From: Mesorhizobium sp. J8
GTDB lineage: Bacteria > Pseudomonadota > Alphaproteobacteria > Rhizobiales > Rhizobiaceae
Length of the DNA: 64,000 nucleotides
NCBI RefSeq assembly: GCF_016591715.1
Contig: NZ_AP024109.1
Span: 1,426,001 to 1,490,000 of the forward strand
Direction of reading: 5' to 3'
Shown: positions 28,360-37,563 of the stretch, in pieces
How the letters are laid out: each line of letters starts with the position of its first letter
Numbering within the stretch: the first letter of the stretch is position 1
Program-made: the position numbers and the translations under genes
The notes under the pieces: model-generated
The model's database searches: none
Seen by the model: the letters and a program-made list of their open reading frames with translations, nothing else
Told to the model about the DNA's origin: nothing

Positions 28360-29167
28360 TCGCCACATGCCGCCGCCTGCGCCGTTTGTGATCCTGGCCA
28401 TGCCAAGGACTGGCACACACTACCTGGAAGAATTGCTGAACGAGCATCCGAATGTGTTGAGCAACGGTGAGCTGCTTAACGCGTACGACACGAATTGGCC
28501 CGATAAACATCGTCTGCTTTGCAGCGATCGCGAGCTTCTTGAGCTTGCCTACTTGCGCCACCCCACGCGCAGCGACAAGAAGGTGACGCACGTCGGCTGC
28601 AAGGTCAATGAACCTCAGTTTCATGATCGTCCGGGTTTTTTTGCCGAGCTGACACGCTGGCCAAGACTCAAAGTCATCCTCGTGGTTCGCGAGAACACCT
28701 TGGAATCGTTACGGTCGCTCATACAGGCGAGGCAAACGCGCCAATGGCTAAAGTTCAGTTCGGACAATGATGCTCCGCCGCCGCAAGTTAGATTGTCGAT
28801 CGCGGACTGCGAGGCTTACTTCAAGACTGCCGACGATTTCCACGCTCAGGTCGCGCACTCCTTCGCGAAGGCCAACGTGCTTGAGATCGAGTACGAGAGC
28901 CTTCTTCGCGAACCCGCCACATGCTTGGCAACAATCTGGGATTTCCTAGGGGTTCCAGCGTTTCGGGTTCGTGGTGCGGCCGTCCTTCAGCGCCAGGAAA
29001 CGCGACCGCTAGAACATACGATCGAGAATTTCCATGAGTTGAGGCGCCACTTCGCACATGGGCCTTACGCGAGGTTCTTTGAGGTCGGCGAGGGGAAAAG
29101 GGCAGTGGACGATCGGCTGGCAACTGAATCACCGGCCCCGGCGGCATCTGCGCCATGTCTCCGTTGA
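28352..29167 (+). CDS. nodH: Nod factor sulphotransferase NodH
   Basis: 271 residues from the ATG giving MTDRHMPPPAPFVILAMPRT. NodH transfers sulphate from PAPS to the C6 of the reducing-end sugar. The 5'-phosphosulphate-binding loop MPRTGTHYLEELL and the blocks HPNVLSNGELLNAYDTNWPD, DKKVTHVGCKVNEPQF and LEIEYESLLREP match NodH of Sinorhizobium meliloti closely. Upstream it overlaps the truncated aldo/keto reductase frame by 8 bases and has a weak ribosome site. nodP and nodQ, needed to supply PAPS, are not in this window. Confidence 0.94.
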   Translation: MTDRHMPPPAPFVILAMPRTGTHYLEELLNEHPNVLSNGELLNAYDTNWPDKHRLLCSDRELLELAYLRHPTRSDKKVTHVGCKVNEPQFHDRPGFFAELTRWPRLKVILVVRENTLESLRSLIQARQTRQWLKFSSDNDAPPPQVRLSIADCEAYFKTADDFHAQVAHSFAKANVLEIEYESLLREPATCLATIWDFLGVPAFRVRGAAVLQRQETRPLEHTIENFHELRRHFAHGPYARFFEVGEGKRAVDDRLATESPAPAASAPCLR

Positions 29168-29265
29168 TGACCGGCCGGCGAAAGTCCGAGCCATCGAGGC
29201 TTTCTCCTCAGTACTGCGCCTCTCTTTTAGTCGTTCCTTTTCAGTGAAGCGAGGGACCTCAACCA

Positions 29266-31089
29266 ATGTGTGGGATCGTCGGAATCATTGGGCAAGCCCC
29301 AGTTGCGCCGCTTATCGCCGATGCTTTGAAGAGGCTGGAATATCGCGGCTATGACTCGGCCGGCGTTGCCACGATCGAATCTGGCGTGCTGGCGCGGCGC
29401 CGAGCGGAAGGCAAGCTCGTCAATCTGGAAAGGCGCCTCCAAGCGGAACCGCTGGACGGCAAGATAGGAATCGGCCACACACGCTGGGCAACGCATGGAG
29501 CGCCGAACGAAACCAACGCCCATCCGCATTTTTCAGACGACGTCGCCATCGTCCACAACGGCATCATCGAGAATTTCGCCGAACTGCGCGACGAACTCGT
29601 TGGCGACGGTTACGAATTTTCCTCGCAGACCGATACCGAGGTGGTCGCGCATTTGGTGTCGCGTGAGATAAAGCGCGGTGTTGCCCCGGCCGAGGCGGCC
29701 CACAGGGCGATCAAGCGACTGGAAGGCGCCTTCGCACTCGCCATCATGTTCCGCAGCGACGAGGACCTCATCGTCGGCGCGCGCAACGGTCCGCCGCTCG
29801 CCGTCGGCCACGGTCAAGGGGAAATGTTCCTGGGGTCGGATGCGATCGCGCTGGCGCCATTCACCGATTCGATCACCTATCTCGAGGATGGCGATTGGAC
29901 CATCGTGCGCCGCAATCAGGCGCAGATCTTCGATCTCGGCGGCAACCCGGTCGAGCGGCAACGGCAGCAGTCGATCGGCACCACTCTTGTCGTTGATAAG
30001 GGTAACCATCGGCACTTCATGGAGAAGGAGATCCATGAACAGCCGGAGGTGATCTCCCATACACTCGCGCATTACCTTGACTTCGCCGGCGGGACCTGGC
30101 GGCCGCTCGACATGCCGTTCGACTTTGCCAAGCTCGACCGCTTGACTATTTCCGCATGTGGCACTGCCTATCTTGCAGGTTTGATCGGCAAATACTGGTT
30201 CGAGCGGCTTGCGCGGCTGCCGGTCGACATCGATATCGCGTCGGAATTCCGCTACCGCGAGATCCCACTCGCGAAGGGCGCCGCCGCACTCTTTGTCTCC
30301 CAGTCCGGTGAAACGGCCGACACGCTCGCTTCCCTCCGCTACTGCCGCAACGCGGGCATTCCGATCGCCTCCATCGTCAATGTAGGGGGATCGACGATGG
30401 CCCGGGAGTCGGATGGCGTCTTTCCGACGCTTGCCGGCCCGGAGATCGGCGTTGCGTCGACCAAAGCTTTTACCTGCCAGCTCGCGGTAATCGCTTCCCT
30501 CGCCGCCCGCGCTGCTGCCGCTCGCGGCACCATCACCCGCGAGGAAGAAAAAGCACTGATACGGCAGCTCTGCGATGCGCCGCGTCTCGTAAGCGAGGCG
30601 TTGAAGCTTCAGCACGGCATCGAAAAGGTGGCGCGGGAAATTGCCCACGCCCGACACGTCCTTTACCTCGGGCGCGACACCAACTATCCGCTCGCAATGG
30701 AAGGTGCGCTGAAGCTCAAGGAAATCTCCTATATCCATGCCGAGGGTTATGCGGCGGGTGAATTGAAGCACGGGCCGATCGCGCTGATCGACGAGACGAT
30801 GCCGGTAATCGTGATCGCCCCGCATAACCGGGTGTTCGAGAAGACCGTGTCGAACATGCAGGAAGTCGCGGCGCGTGGCGGCAAGATCATCCTGATCACT
30901 GACGGAAAGGGTGCCGCGCATGCTTCGGTGAAGGCTTTCGAAACGATCGTGCTACCTGACGCGCCCGACCTCATCGCACCGATAGTCTATGCGCTGCCGC
31001 TTCAAATGCTCGCTTACTTGACGGCGGTCTTCATGGGTACCGATGTCGATCAGCCGCGCAATCTCGCGAAGTCGGTGACCGTCGAGTGA
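29266..31089 (+). CDS. nodM: Glucosamine-fructose-6-phosphate aminotransferase NodM
   Basis: 607 residues, a complete GlmS-type enzyme. It makes glucosamine-6-phosphate from fructose-6-phosphate and glutamine, boosting UDP-GlcNAc for NodC. The N-terminal nucleophile Cys follows Met (MCGIVGIIG). The glutaminase block RWATHGAPNETNAHPH, two SIS domains (SACGTAYLAG, SQSGETADT) and the C-terminus DQPRNLAKSVTVE are intact. Its position right after nodH identifies it as nodM and not the housekeeping glmS. I saw no nod box in the 98 bases before it. Confidence 0.93.
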   Translation: MCGIVGIIGQAPVAPLIADALKRLEYRGYDSAGVATIESGVLARRRAEGKLVNLERRLQAEPLDGKIGIGHTRWATHGAPNETNAHPHFSDDVAIVHNGIIENFAELRDELVGDGYEFSSQTDTEVVAHLVSREIKRGVAPAEAAHRAIKRLEGAFALAIMFRSDEDLIVGARNGPPLAVGHGQGEMFLGSDAIALAPFTDSITYLEDGDWTIVRRNQAQIFDLGGNPVERQRQQSIGTTLVVDKGNHRHFMEKEIHEQPEVISHTLAHYLDFAGGTWRPLDMPFDFAKLDRLTISACGTAYLAGLIGKYWFERLARLPVDIDIASEFRYREIPLAKGAAALFVSQSGETADTLASLRYCRNAGIPIASIVNVGGSTMARESDGVFPTLAGPEIGVASTKAFTCQLAVIASLAARAAAARGTITREEEKALIRQLCDAPRLVSEALKLQHGIEKVAREIAHARHVLYLGRDTNYPLAMEGALKLKEISYIHAEGYAAGELKHGPIALIDETMPVIVIAPHNRVFEKTVSNMQEVAARGGKIILITDGKGAAHASVKAFETIVLPDAPDLIAPIVYALPLQMLAYLTAVFMGTDVDQPRNLAKSVTVE

Positions 31090-31435
31090 GCGTTAGCCGT
31101 CGCAGTTTCGTCATGGTACGGTAGGGTTGGTGAGTCCTGCCAATAACTGACCCCGCGCTAGGCTTGGATCGGCCCGGCATTTGCCATCATGGTAAGCGGT
31201 GCTCCAAGGCACCTTTCCCGAAATCGTTTTGACCATTAGGCCGCTCGTGGTTGAGACACCGGCGGCGATCACTTCGGATCGTAGGGGTGACGTAGTGGAG
31301 ATCGGGCAGGGCGGGGATGACGAGGGCTATGTCTTTTGTTTCGCCAAGCGCGCATCGTTGACGCGCTTAAGGTGGTGCTGAGCGAAAGGCTGAAGACCCT
31401 CGCGATGGGAGCGCACGAGTGTTGCAAACTGTGAC
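31090..31435. other. Gap between nodM and a reductase fragment
   Basis: 346 bases without a recognisable gene. A short plus-strand frame (31199-31381) has no known product. An 11-base sequence GGTAGGGTTGG near 31121 also occurs inverted in the IS256-family element, but this is too short to call a remnant. Confidence 0.4.
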
Positions 31436-31684
31436 TTGCCGCGCGAGGTCGGCGCGCCGAGGGCGGGCGAGGTCGGCAACATCGCCGTCTTCGGCGGCGC
31501 TGGCTGTGCCTCGGCGCTGATCGCCGCCGGCCTGGTCGACGAGTTCCACCTCTTCTTCAACCCGGCGGGTGCTGGGGGCGGCCGCCGCATCTTCGACCGG
31601 GGCGGCTTTGCCAGGCTGAATTTGCTTGGCTCGAAAACCTATGCTTGCGGCATGGTGGTAAGCCGGTACGCATCGGCCGGATGA
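31436..31684 (+). pseudogene. C-terminal fragment of a RibD-C/dihydrofolate-reductase-like protein
   Basis: The frame contains GNIAVFGGAGCASALIAAGL and VDEFHLFFNPAGAGGGRRIF, ending near TYACGMVVSRY. This matches the last third of the RibD C-terminal/DHFR-like family. The N-terminal two thirds are missing, and no good start is seen, so it is a fragment. It lies beside a MarR regulator that may once have controlled it. Confidence 0.65.
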
Positions 31685-31691
31685 AGGAGTC

Positions 31692-32144
31692 TCAGCCTTC
31701 TTCCGTCCAGATCAGGCGCAGGAGCCTGAGCAGCGTTGCGCGATTCTTCCTGCTCAGCCGTGCGAGGAAACGGTCCTCGTGGCGGGACACCTTGAGGTGC
31801 CATGCCGGCATCGCCGCCTGCGCCGCCGAGGTCAGAGCCAGCGCCCGCACACGCTTGTCGCCGGCATGGTCGTCGCGCTCGATGAGGCCGCGTTCTTCGA
31901 GTTCGGCCAGCAGCGGCGCCATGTTGGCGCTCTTCACGCCGAGCCGGCGGCAGAGCTCGGCGGCGCTGATGCCGGGCTTTTCCTCGATCAGCGCCAGCAT
32001 GGCGTAGGTGACCGGGCGCAGCCCCGCATCCGCCATCTCGATGCTGAAGTCGTTGAGCGCCAGCGCCGAAGCGCGTCGCAGATTGTAGCCGATCTGGGCG
32101 TCGAGCGCGTCCTCACCGCCGTCGCCAACAAGGGGTTCATCCAT
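31692..32144 (-). CDS. MarR-family transcriptional regulator
   Basis: 150 residues from the ATG giving MDEPLVGDGGEDALDAQIGY; a TTG further upstream at 32180 is possible but less likely. The winged helix-turn-helix is clear (ISAAELCRRLGVKSANMAPLL, then LEERGLIERDDHAGDKRVRA). Upstream, at 32190-32202, lies a perfect palindrome and a tandem 23-base repeat, good candidates for its operator. Likely targets are itself and the neighbouring reductase fragment. The ligand is unknown. Confidence 0.85.
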   Translation of the reverse strand: MDEPLVGDGGEDALDAQIGYNLRRASALALNDFSIEMADAGLRPVTYAMLALIEEKPGISAAELCRRLGVKSANMAPLLAELEERGLIERDDHAGDKRVRALALTSAAQAAMPAWHLKVSRHEDRFLARLSRKNRATLLRLLRLIWTEEG

Positions 32145-32189
32145 GTCCCAAGCAATCGCCGCAACGCTGCCGCCTGTCAAGTCAAAATA

Positions 32190-32246
32190 CTATGCTTCAT
32201 AGCAAATAGTCGCTATGAGTCAGAGCAAATAGTCGCTATGAGTCAG
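32190..32246. promoter_or_regulatory. Palindrome and 23-bp tandem repeat upstream of the MarR gene
   Basis: CTATG-CTT-CATAG (32190-32202) is a perfect inverted repeat. It overlaps the first of two identical tandem copies of a 23-base unit beginning AGCAAATAGTCGCTATGAG (32201-32223 and 32224-32246). The location, 45 bases before the MarR start, suits an autoregulatory operator. Confidence 0.5.
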
Positions 32247-32959
32247 ATCGGCACGAATTTCGACATCAATCGGTTGATCCATCATGCCAGGATTTGGGGT
32301 CTGATATAGCAGAATCTTGGGCCAAACGTCATGAAGTGCATTGTCAGGTTCGCGACACGGGCTGTTTAGTCAATCAGGGATTTTCCCTCAGGCTAAACGG
32401 CTGGAAATAAATCACTAAATTCTATTTCGATCTTAACCAACAAAACGGCATGAGATTTGCGACTCTTAGCTGTGGGTTGCGGGAATTGCCCACAGGCATT
32501 CTTGTCGCCGGTATCACGAAGGAAGGAACCCAACATATCGAGTCAGCGGATCGCATTTCAGAACAAGAGAGCATCGGCAAGTCCACCCAATGGAAACGTC
32601 CGCTGATGGCGTGCCACAGGTTCGCAGCTTCATCTGGGGCGCGGTCTCCTACGGGATCTATACGATGCATCATCGAACTCGGCGAGCGCTTCAGCGGCTC
32701 GATGCTGGTTGCCAGGCAATGCCGCTTTCTCGCTGATGTGAGGCGTTGGCGGCATCGTCGTGCCGCCGCCCACCGGCAGCGTGATGGACGCGATCGGCGC
32801 CGCCGGCCTGCCAGTCCCCTCGGAGGCGCAGCGCCGCCTGCAACGCCCGTCTTTCGCAGGCGGATTGTGTAAGACCGAGAAGCCTTCGAGCCGATCCTTG
32901 AAAGTTGGCGCGACCGCCGCGATTTAGGCAGAGCCGCCAGACGACATCCTGGAGACATC
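32247..32959. other. Gap before prolyl oligopeptidase
   Basis: 713 bases. Open frames exist on both strands (for example plus 32450-32872 and a minus frame to 32422), but neither looks like a known protein, and they lack convincing starts. A plus-strand run near 32750-32870 reads IVVPPPTGSVMDAIGAAGLP in one frame, which may be the end of a lost gene, but I cannot name it. Confidence 0.35.
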
Positions 32960-35068
32960 ATGACCAGAACCACAACCAAGACCAAGCCCGAATTGGCGGA
33001 CTTTGATCCTTTCCTGTGGCTGGAGGATCGCAACGGCAAGGAGGCGCTTGACTGGGTTCATCGTCAGAATGCGCTGACGGTCGCCGAACTGCAGGGTGAT
33101 CCTTCCTATCAGGCGACCTTCGAGACAGCGCTCGACCTGATGACGGCCGAGGACAATATGCCGGTCGGGGCCGCGCTTGCCGGGTACGTCTATAATTTCT
33201 GGCAGGACAAGGCCAATGCGCTGGGCCTGTGGCGGCGCACGCCTGTCGCTTCCTACAAGACCGAGAAGCCGGATTGGGAGACGATCATCGATTTCGATGA
33301 ACTCTCGGCGAAGGAAGGCGTGAAATGGGTGTTCGGCGGGGCGAGCCGGCTCTATCCCGATTTCAACCGCGGCCTGCTCTCCATGTCGCCCGACGGCGGC
33401 GACGCCAGTGAGATGCGCGAGTTCGACATCGCGACGAGATCCTTCGTCGAGGACGGCTTTCGCGCGCCCGCATCGAAGTCGCGATTTTCCTGGCTGGACA
33501 AGGATACGGTAATCGTCTCGGCTGCATTCGAGGAAGACGACAAGACCCAATCCGGCTATCCGCGCGTCATCAAGCTCTGGCGGCGGGGCACGAAGATCGA
33601 AGATGCTGAACCGATCTTCGAGGGGGAAAAGCGGCATCTGGCGGTCAGCGGCGGCGTTGAATATGACGGTGACAAGCGGCATGTGCTGCTCGGCAAGGGC
33701 ATCGACTTCTTCACCTCGCACAGATTCCTGCGACTGGATTCAGGCGAAAACAGGCGCATTCCGCTGCCCGACGACGTCACCGACACGGCGATCTTCAAGG
33801 GACAGCTCGTCTTCAGCGTGCGCAGCCCGTGGACGGCGCCCGACGGCACGCAATGCCTGCCCGACGGGCTTTACTCGGTCGATTTCGACCGGTGGATCGA
33901 CACAGGCAAGTTCGGTCCGTTCGAGACCGTGCTCACGCCGGCGCATCGCGTTTCGATCGCCGGGCTCGCCAGGACGCAGGACCGGCTGTTCATCAACCTG
34001 ATGGACAATGTGCGCGGCAAGGTCATCGCCTGCGACCGCACCGCAAATGGCTGGTCGCTCAAGCCGGTGGCTCTACCCGACAACGGCAATGTCGGCATCT
34101 GCCATGTCGAGCATTTCGGCTCGAGCGTCTCCTTCTTCTTCACCGATTTCCTGACGCCGAGTTCGATCATCTGGTCGGACGACAATGGCGAGACGCTGGA
34201 AACCGTGAAGTCGCAGCCGGCCCGCTTCGACGCCTCGCCCTATGTTTCGGAGCAGTTCGAGGCGCGCTCGAAGGACGGCACGATGATCCCATATTTCGTG
34301 GTGCGGCGGCGCGACCAGGAGGGGCCGGTGCCGGCGCTGCTCTACGGCTATGGCGGTTTCGAGGTGCCGCTGCTGCCCGGCTATGCCGGCATTCGCGGCA
34401 AGCTCTGGCTGGACAAGGGCAACGCCTATGTCCAGGCCAACATCCGCGGCGGCGGCGAGTTCGGTCCGGCCTGGCACCAGGCGGCGCTGAAGGGCAAACG
34501 CCAGAACGCCTTCGACGATTTCGCGGCGGTGGCCGAGGATGTGGTCAGCCGCGGCATCACCACGGCGGCGCAGCTTGGCATCCAGGGCGGCTCGAATGGC
34601 GGTCTGCTGACCGGCACGTCGCTGACGCAGCGGCCGGATCTGTTCGGCGCCGTCATCATCAACGTGCCGCTGCTCGACATGCTGCGCTACACCGAACTGC
34701 CGCCCGGCGCCTCCTGGATCGCCGAATATGGCGATCCGTCGAAGCCCGAAGAGGCCGCATGGCTCGGCGCCTATTCGCCCTACCAGCATGTCGCGGTGGA
34801 TGCGGCCTATCCGCCGGTGCTGCTGATGACCTCGACCGCCGACGACCGCGTCCATCCGGGACACGCTCGCAAGATGGCCGCGCGGCTCCACGAGGCAGGT
34901 CACGACCGGACGCTTTTCTTCGAGGAGACCGAAGGCGGCCATGGCGGGCGGGGCGACCGCCGGCCGCAAGCGGCGCAGACAGCGATGCGCTACGTCTTTC
35001 TGCAGCGGGCACTGAGCACCGGACCGAAAAGTAGAACCCGGATTTCGGAAAATACGCTGCTCGACTGA
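32960..35068 (+). CDS. Prolyl oligopeptidase family serine peptidase (S9A)
   Basis: 702 residues, normal for this family. The N-terminal beta-propeller starts with DPFLWLEDRNGKEALDWV. The C-terminal alpha/beta hydrolase domain has LLYGYGGFEVPLLPGY, the nucleophile motif GGSNGGLL (Ser near residue 546), Asp in STADDRVHPGHA and the catalytic His in EGGHGGRGDR. It cleaves proline-containing peptides. No signal peptide is visible, so it should be cytoplasmic. Base use is GC-rich and regular, unlike the decayed nod surroundings, which suggests separate origin. It shows no operon partner. Confidence 0.9.
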   Translation: MTRTTTKTKPELADFDPFLWLEDRNGKEALDWVHRQNALTVAELQGDPSYQATFETALDLMTAEDNMPVGAALAGYVYNFWQDKANALGLWRRTPVASYKTEKPDWETIIDFDELSAKEGVKWVFGGASRLYPDFNRGLLSMSPDGGDASEMREFDIATRSFVEDGFRAPASKSRFSWLDKDTVIVSAAFEEDDKTQSGYPRVIKLWRRGTKIEDAEPIFEGEKRHLAVSGGVEYDGDKRHVLLGKGIDFFTSHRFLRLDSGENRRIPLPDDVTDTAIFKGQLVFSVRSPWTAPDGTQCLPDGLYSVDFDRWIDTGKFGPFETVLTPAHRVSIAGLARTQDRLFINLMDNVRGKVIACDRTANGWSLKPVALPDNGNVGICHVEHFGSSVSFFFTDFLTPSSIIWSDDNGETLETVKSQPARFDASPYVSEQFEARSKDGTMIPYFVVRRRDQEGPVPALLYGYGGFEVPLLPGYAGIRGKLWLDKGNAYVQANIRGGGEFGPAWHQAALKGKRQNAFDDFAAVAEDVVSRGITTAAQLGIQGGSNGGLLTGTSLTQRPDLFGAVIINVPLLDMLRYTELPPGASWIAEYGDPSKPEEAAWLGAYSPYQHVAVDAAYPPVLLMTSTADDRVHPGHARKMAARLHEAGHDRTLFFEETEGGHGGRGDRRPQAAQTAMRYVFLQRALSTGPKSRTRISENTLLD

Positions 35069-35267
35069 GAACATGGCGCGGCTTGTGTTCGTGGCCACCT
35101 GCGGCTTAATGTGCCGCCATGGCTCGCATCAGCACATCAGGCGCCTTCAGGGTCGCAGTGACATCGCCGCGCACACTGCGTGCCTAGCTTTTGCGGCTAT
35201 GCGCCCGCCTTCCTCTGATAAATCCGCCCGGCTTCTGCCGGATTGATTCAAGAGGAAAGAAAAACCC

Positions 35268-35545
35268 ATGACCTACCAGAACTAGTCGCTGAAGCAGCTT
35301 CGGCAGATCGATGCCGCGCATCACCTTCATCCCTTCGTCGAGCACAAGGAACTGCGTGAGATCGGCTATCACGGCTCGACTATCGCCGGCACCACCCTCA
35401 GCGGCATGGAGCGAGATGCACGCCGATGTCGCCAAGCACAAAAGTCGGCCAGGAGGTCTTTGGGATTGGTGCGCCACTGAGGGCTTCACTAACCCCGACA
35501 TCGTGGCCGGCATCGAAGCCGTGCGTATGCTGAAGGTCGATGATG
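35268..35545 (+). pseudogene. Class III aminotransferase remnant
   Basis: Behind an AGAGGAAAGA ribosome site the frame reads MTYQN, a TAG stop, then SLKQLRQIDAAHHLHPFVEH and KELREIG, the start of an omega-aminotransferase. It then jumps to YHGSTIAGTTLSGMER, normally about 130 residues later, and to pieces such as GLWDWCATEGF in other frames. Several deletions and stops show the gene is dead. The 35069-35267 stretch before it holds no gene. After 35545 nothing is recognised up to 35747. Confidence 0.6.
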
Positions 35546-35756
35546 GGCCGACATGCCTTTTGTCACCATTGCTGCTATCTTGTAATCAGGGATAGCCCCG
35601 AAGCCTAGGTGAGGCCGACGATCAGGCCTTTTCTCGGTAAGTCTCTCCGCTTGAATGACACGATCTGGCAGACAGTCAAAATGCAGCCAATAAGGCAATG
35701 GCATATAATCCGCATGAGCATTTGCACGTGCCAGCTTCCGAAATGAAGTGCCTGCC

Positions 35757-37076
35757 ATGACGCAACTCGACAGCCGCGGATTACCACTCTCCACAACGTC
35801 CGACCGCGCGGCCGAACTCTATCGGGAAGGGATCGATCTGCTGCTGTCGAACTGGCCTGGTGCTGCGGAGGCGCTCGGGGAGGCGATCGCGGCCGACGCA
35901 GATTTCGCTCTCGCCCATGCGGCGCGCGCGCGCCTGCATGCCATCCGTGCTGAACTGGCCGATGCCAAAGCGCGGATCGCAACGGCCGAAGAGATTGTCG
36001 CGCGGCGCGGAAACGAGCGGGAGCGGAGCCATGTGGAGATCCTATCGCTTGCCATCCGCGGCCATTCGTCAAAGGCGCTTCAGCGGGCGCTCGCGCACGC
36101 CGATACCTGGCCGCGGGACATCCTGATCCTCTCGCTGCCTCTCGGCGCCTTCGGGCTCTTCGCCTTCTCGGGGATGGCTGATCACAACCAGGCGCGTGTA
36201 GATTTGTGTGAGCGCCACGCCAGGCACTTCGATGCCGACGATTGGTGGTTCGTCACTTATCGGGGTTGGTCCCATGTCGAGAATGGCAACGTGACGCTCG
36301 GCCGAGCCCTGACGCAGCGTGGTTACGACCTGCGGACCAACAACGCGAACGCGGCCCACGCGCTCTCGCACGCCATGTACGAGGGCGGCGCGGGTGAAGA
36401 CGCCGAGAAGCTGGTTGCGAACTGGTTGCCTCGCTACGACCGCACTGGCATCCTCCACGGCCACATTGCCTGGCACGCGGCGTTGGGCGCCTTGGAGCGG
36501 GGTGATCCGGAGCGCGCGCTTGCGATATACGCGGATTACATCCAGCCGTCCGTGACGGCCGGGATGCCAGTCAACGTGGTCAGCGACACGGCGTCTTTCC
36601 TGTGGCGGCTCCAGGCCTACGGTCATAGGGTGCCGACCGGGCTGTGGGCGGCCGCGGCAACCTACTCCAAGCAATACTTCCAAAAGGCCGGCTTCCCCTT
36701 CGCCGATGTCCACATGGCCCTTATCGCGGCAGCGGTCGGTGACAGGGCCGCGGTCGAGCGGCGGGTGCAGGCATTGACGGGTATGATCGAGGCCGGGACC
36801 CTGGCCGCAGGGCCAGTCGTGCCGGCGATCTGCCGCGCCGCCTTGTCCTTCGCGGAGGAGGACTATGTAGGTTGCGTCCGTATCTTGGAGCCGGTCGCAA
36901 CTGAGGTCGTGCGGATCGGGGGCAGCGGCGCGCAGCGTGAGGTAATTGAAGACATGCTTCTTCTCGCTCTCATGCGTAGCGGCGAGGCCGTCAAGGCGCG
37001 TGCGCTTCTCGATCGCCGCCTGCACTGCCGTCCGTCGCCGCGCGACACGCGCTGGTACAATCTGCTCGCAGCCTGA
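35757..37076 (+). CDS. Tetratricopeptide-repeat protein, TTC38-like
   Basis: 439 residues from the ATG at 35757; a GTG three codons earlier is possible. The protein is helical throughout, with repeat-like segments (YREGIDLLLSNWPGAAEALG; AIAADADFALAHAARARLHA; LGALERGDPERALAIYADYI). The overall pattern, including ILSLAIRG, WPRDILILSLPLGAFGLFAF and AHALSHAMYEGG, matches the bacterial TTC38 group. The molecular function of this group is unknown. There is no signal peptide, so a cytoplasmic location is likely. It has no clear operon partners. Confidence 0.65.
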   Translation: MTQLDSRGLPLSTTSDRAAELYREGIDLLLSNWPGAAEALGEAIAADADFALAHAARARLHAIRAELADAKARIATAEEIVARRGNERERSHVEILSLAIRGHSSKALQRALAHADTWPRDILILSLPLGAFGLFAFSGMADHNQARVDLCERHARHFDADDWWFVTYRGWSHVENGNVTLGRALTQRGYDLRTNNANAAHALSHAMYEGGAGEDAEKLVANWLPRYDRTGILHGHIAWHAALGALERGDPERALAIYADYIQPSVTAGMPVNVVSDTASFLWRLQAYGHRVPTGLWAAAATYSKQYFQKAGFPFADVHMALIAAAVGDRAAVERRVQALTGMIEAGTLAAGPVVPAICRAALSFAEEDYVGCVRILEPVATEVVRIGGSGAQREVIEDMLLLALMRSGEAVKARALLDRRLHCRPSPRDTRWYNLLAA

Positions 37077-37563
37077 AGATTTCACGCAACATGGCGACAG
37101 AGTGCCCACGGACTGGTCGGGGCGCCCGAGTTCTCAGTTCGCGGTCGGGCAGGCGCTGGAAGGTGCAAACCGACGGTGATGCACACAACCGGTGCCACTG
37201 TGGGAATGCACTTGCCCTCTGTCAGACGCTAGCGGAACTCGGACAGCTCTGACGCATCGTAACGAAGGGCTCGCCATGCGCAACAATGGAATCGTGGAGC
37301 GCTCCGTTCGAGCAGATGGATGGCTTGCCCAACAGCGGTCCTTCCTGTCGGGTCCTTCAAGACGCGTGTCGGCGCAATCATCTCAATGTACAATTTTGAG
37401 CTCGTTCCGAAAGGGCGGAGCCGGCCATGCCGCGCGGCACTGAAGATGCAATGCGGGTAGAATCTCACCCCAGATGGCGTCCGAACGCACCCCCCGGCTT
37501 ACTCGCATCCCCGGCCTTGTTTCTCGAAAAGCGGCTGCGATGTACGCCGCAATCTTTGATCGG
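37077..37563. other. Gap between convergent TPR gene and hydrazine operon
   Basis: 487 bases between two stop codons. Short frames on both strands are unremarkable. No nod box, NifA site, clear terminator or IS end was found. Confidence 0.4.

Noticed and set aside
31115..31130. Second IS256-family end near nodM
   Set aside because: Only an 11-base match to an internal part of the element, not to its terminal repeats.
33829..35034. 401-codon frame inside prolyl oligopeptidase
   Set aside because: Same strand but different frame, Arg/Ala-rich, inside a gene with intact catalytic motifs.
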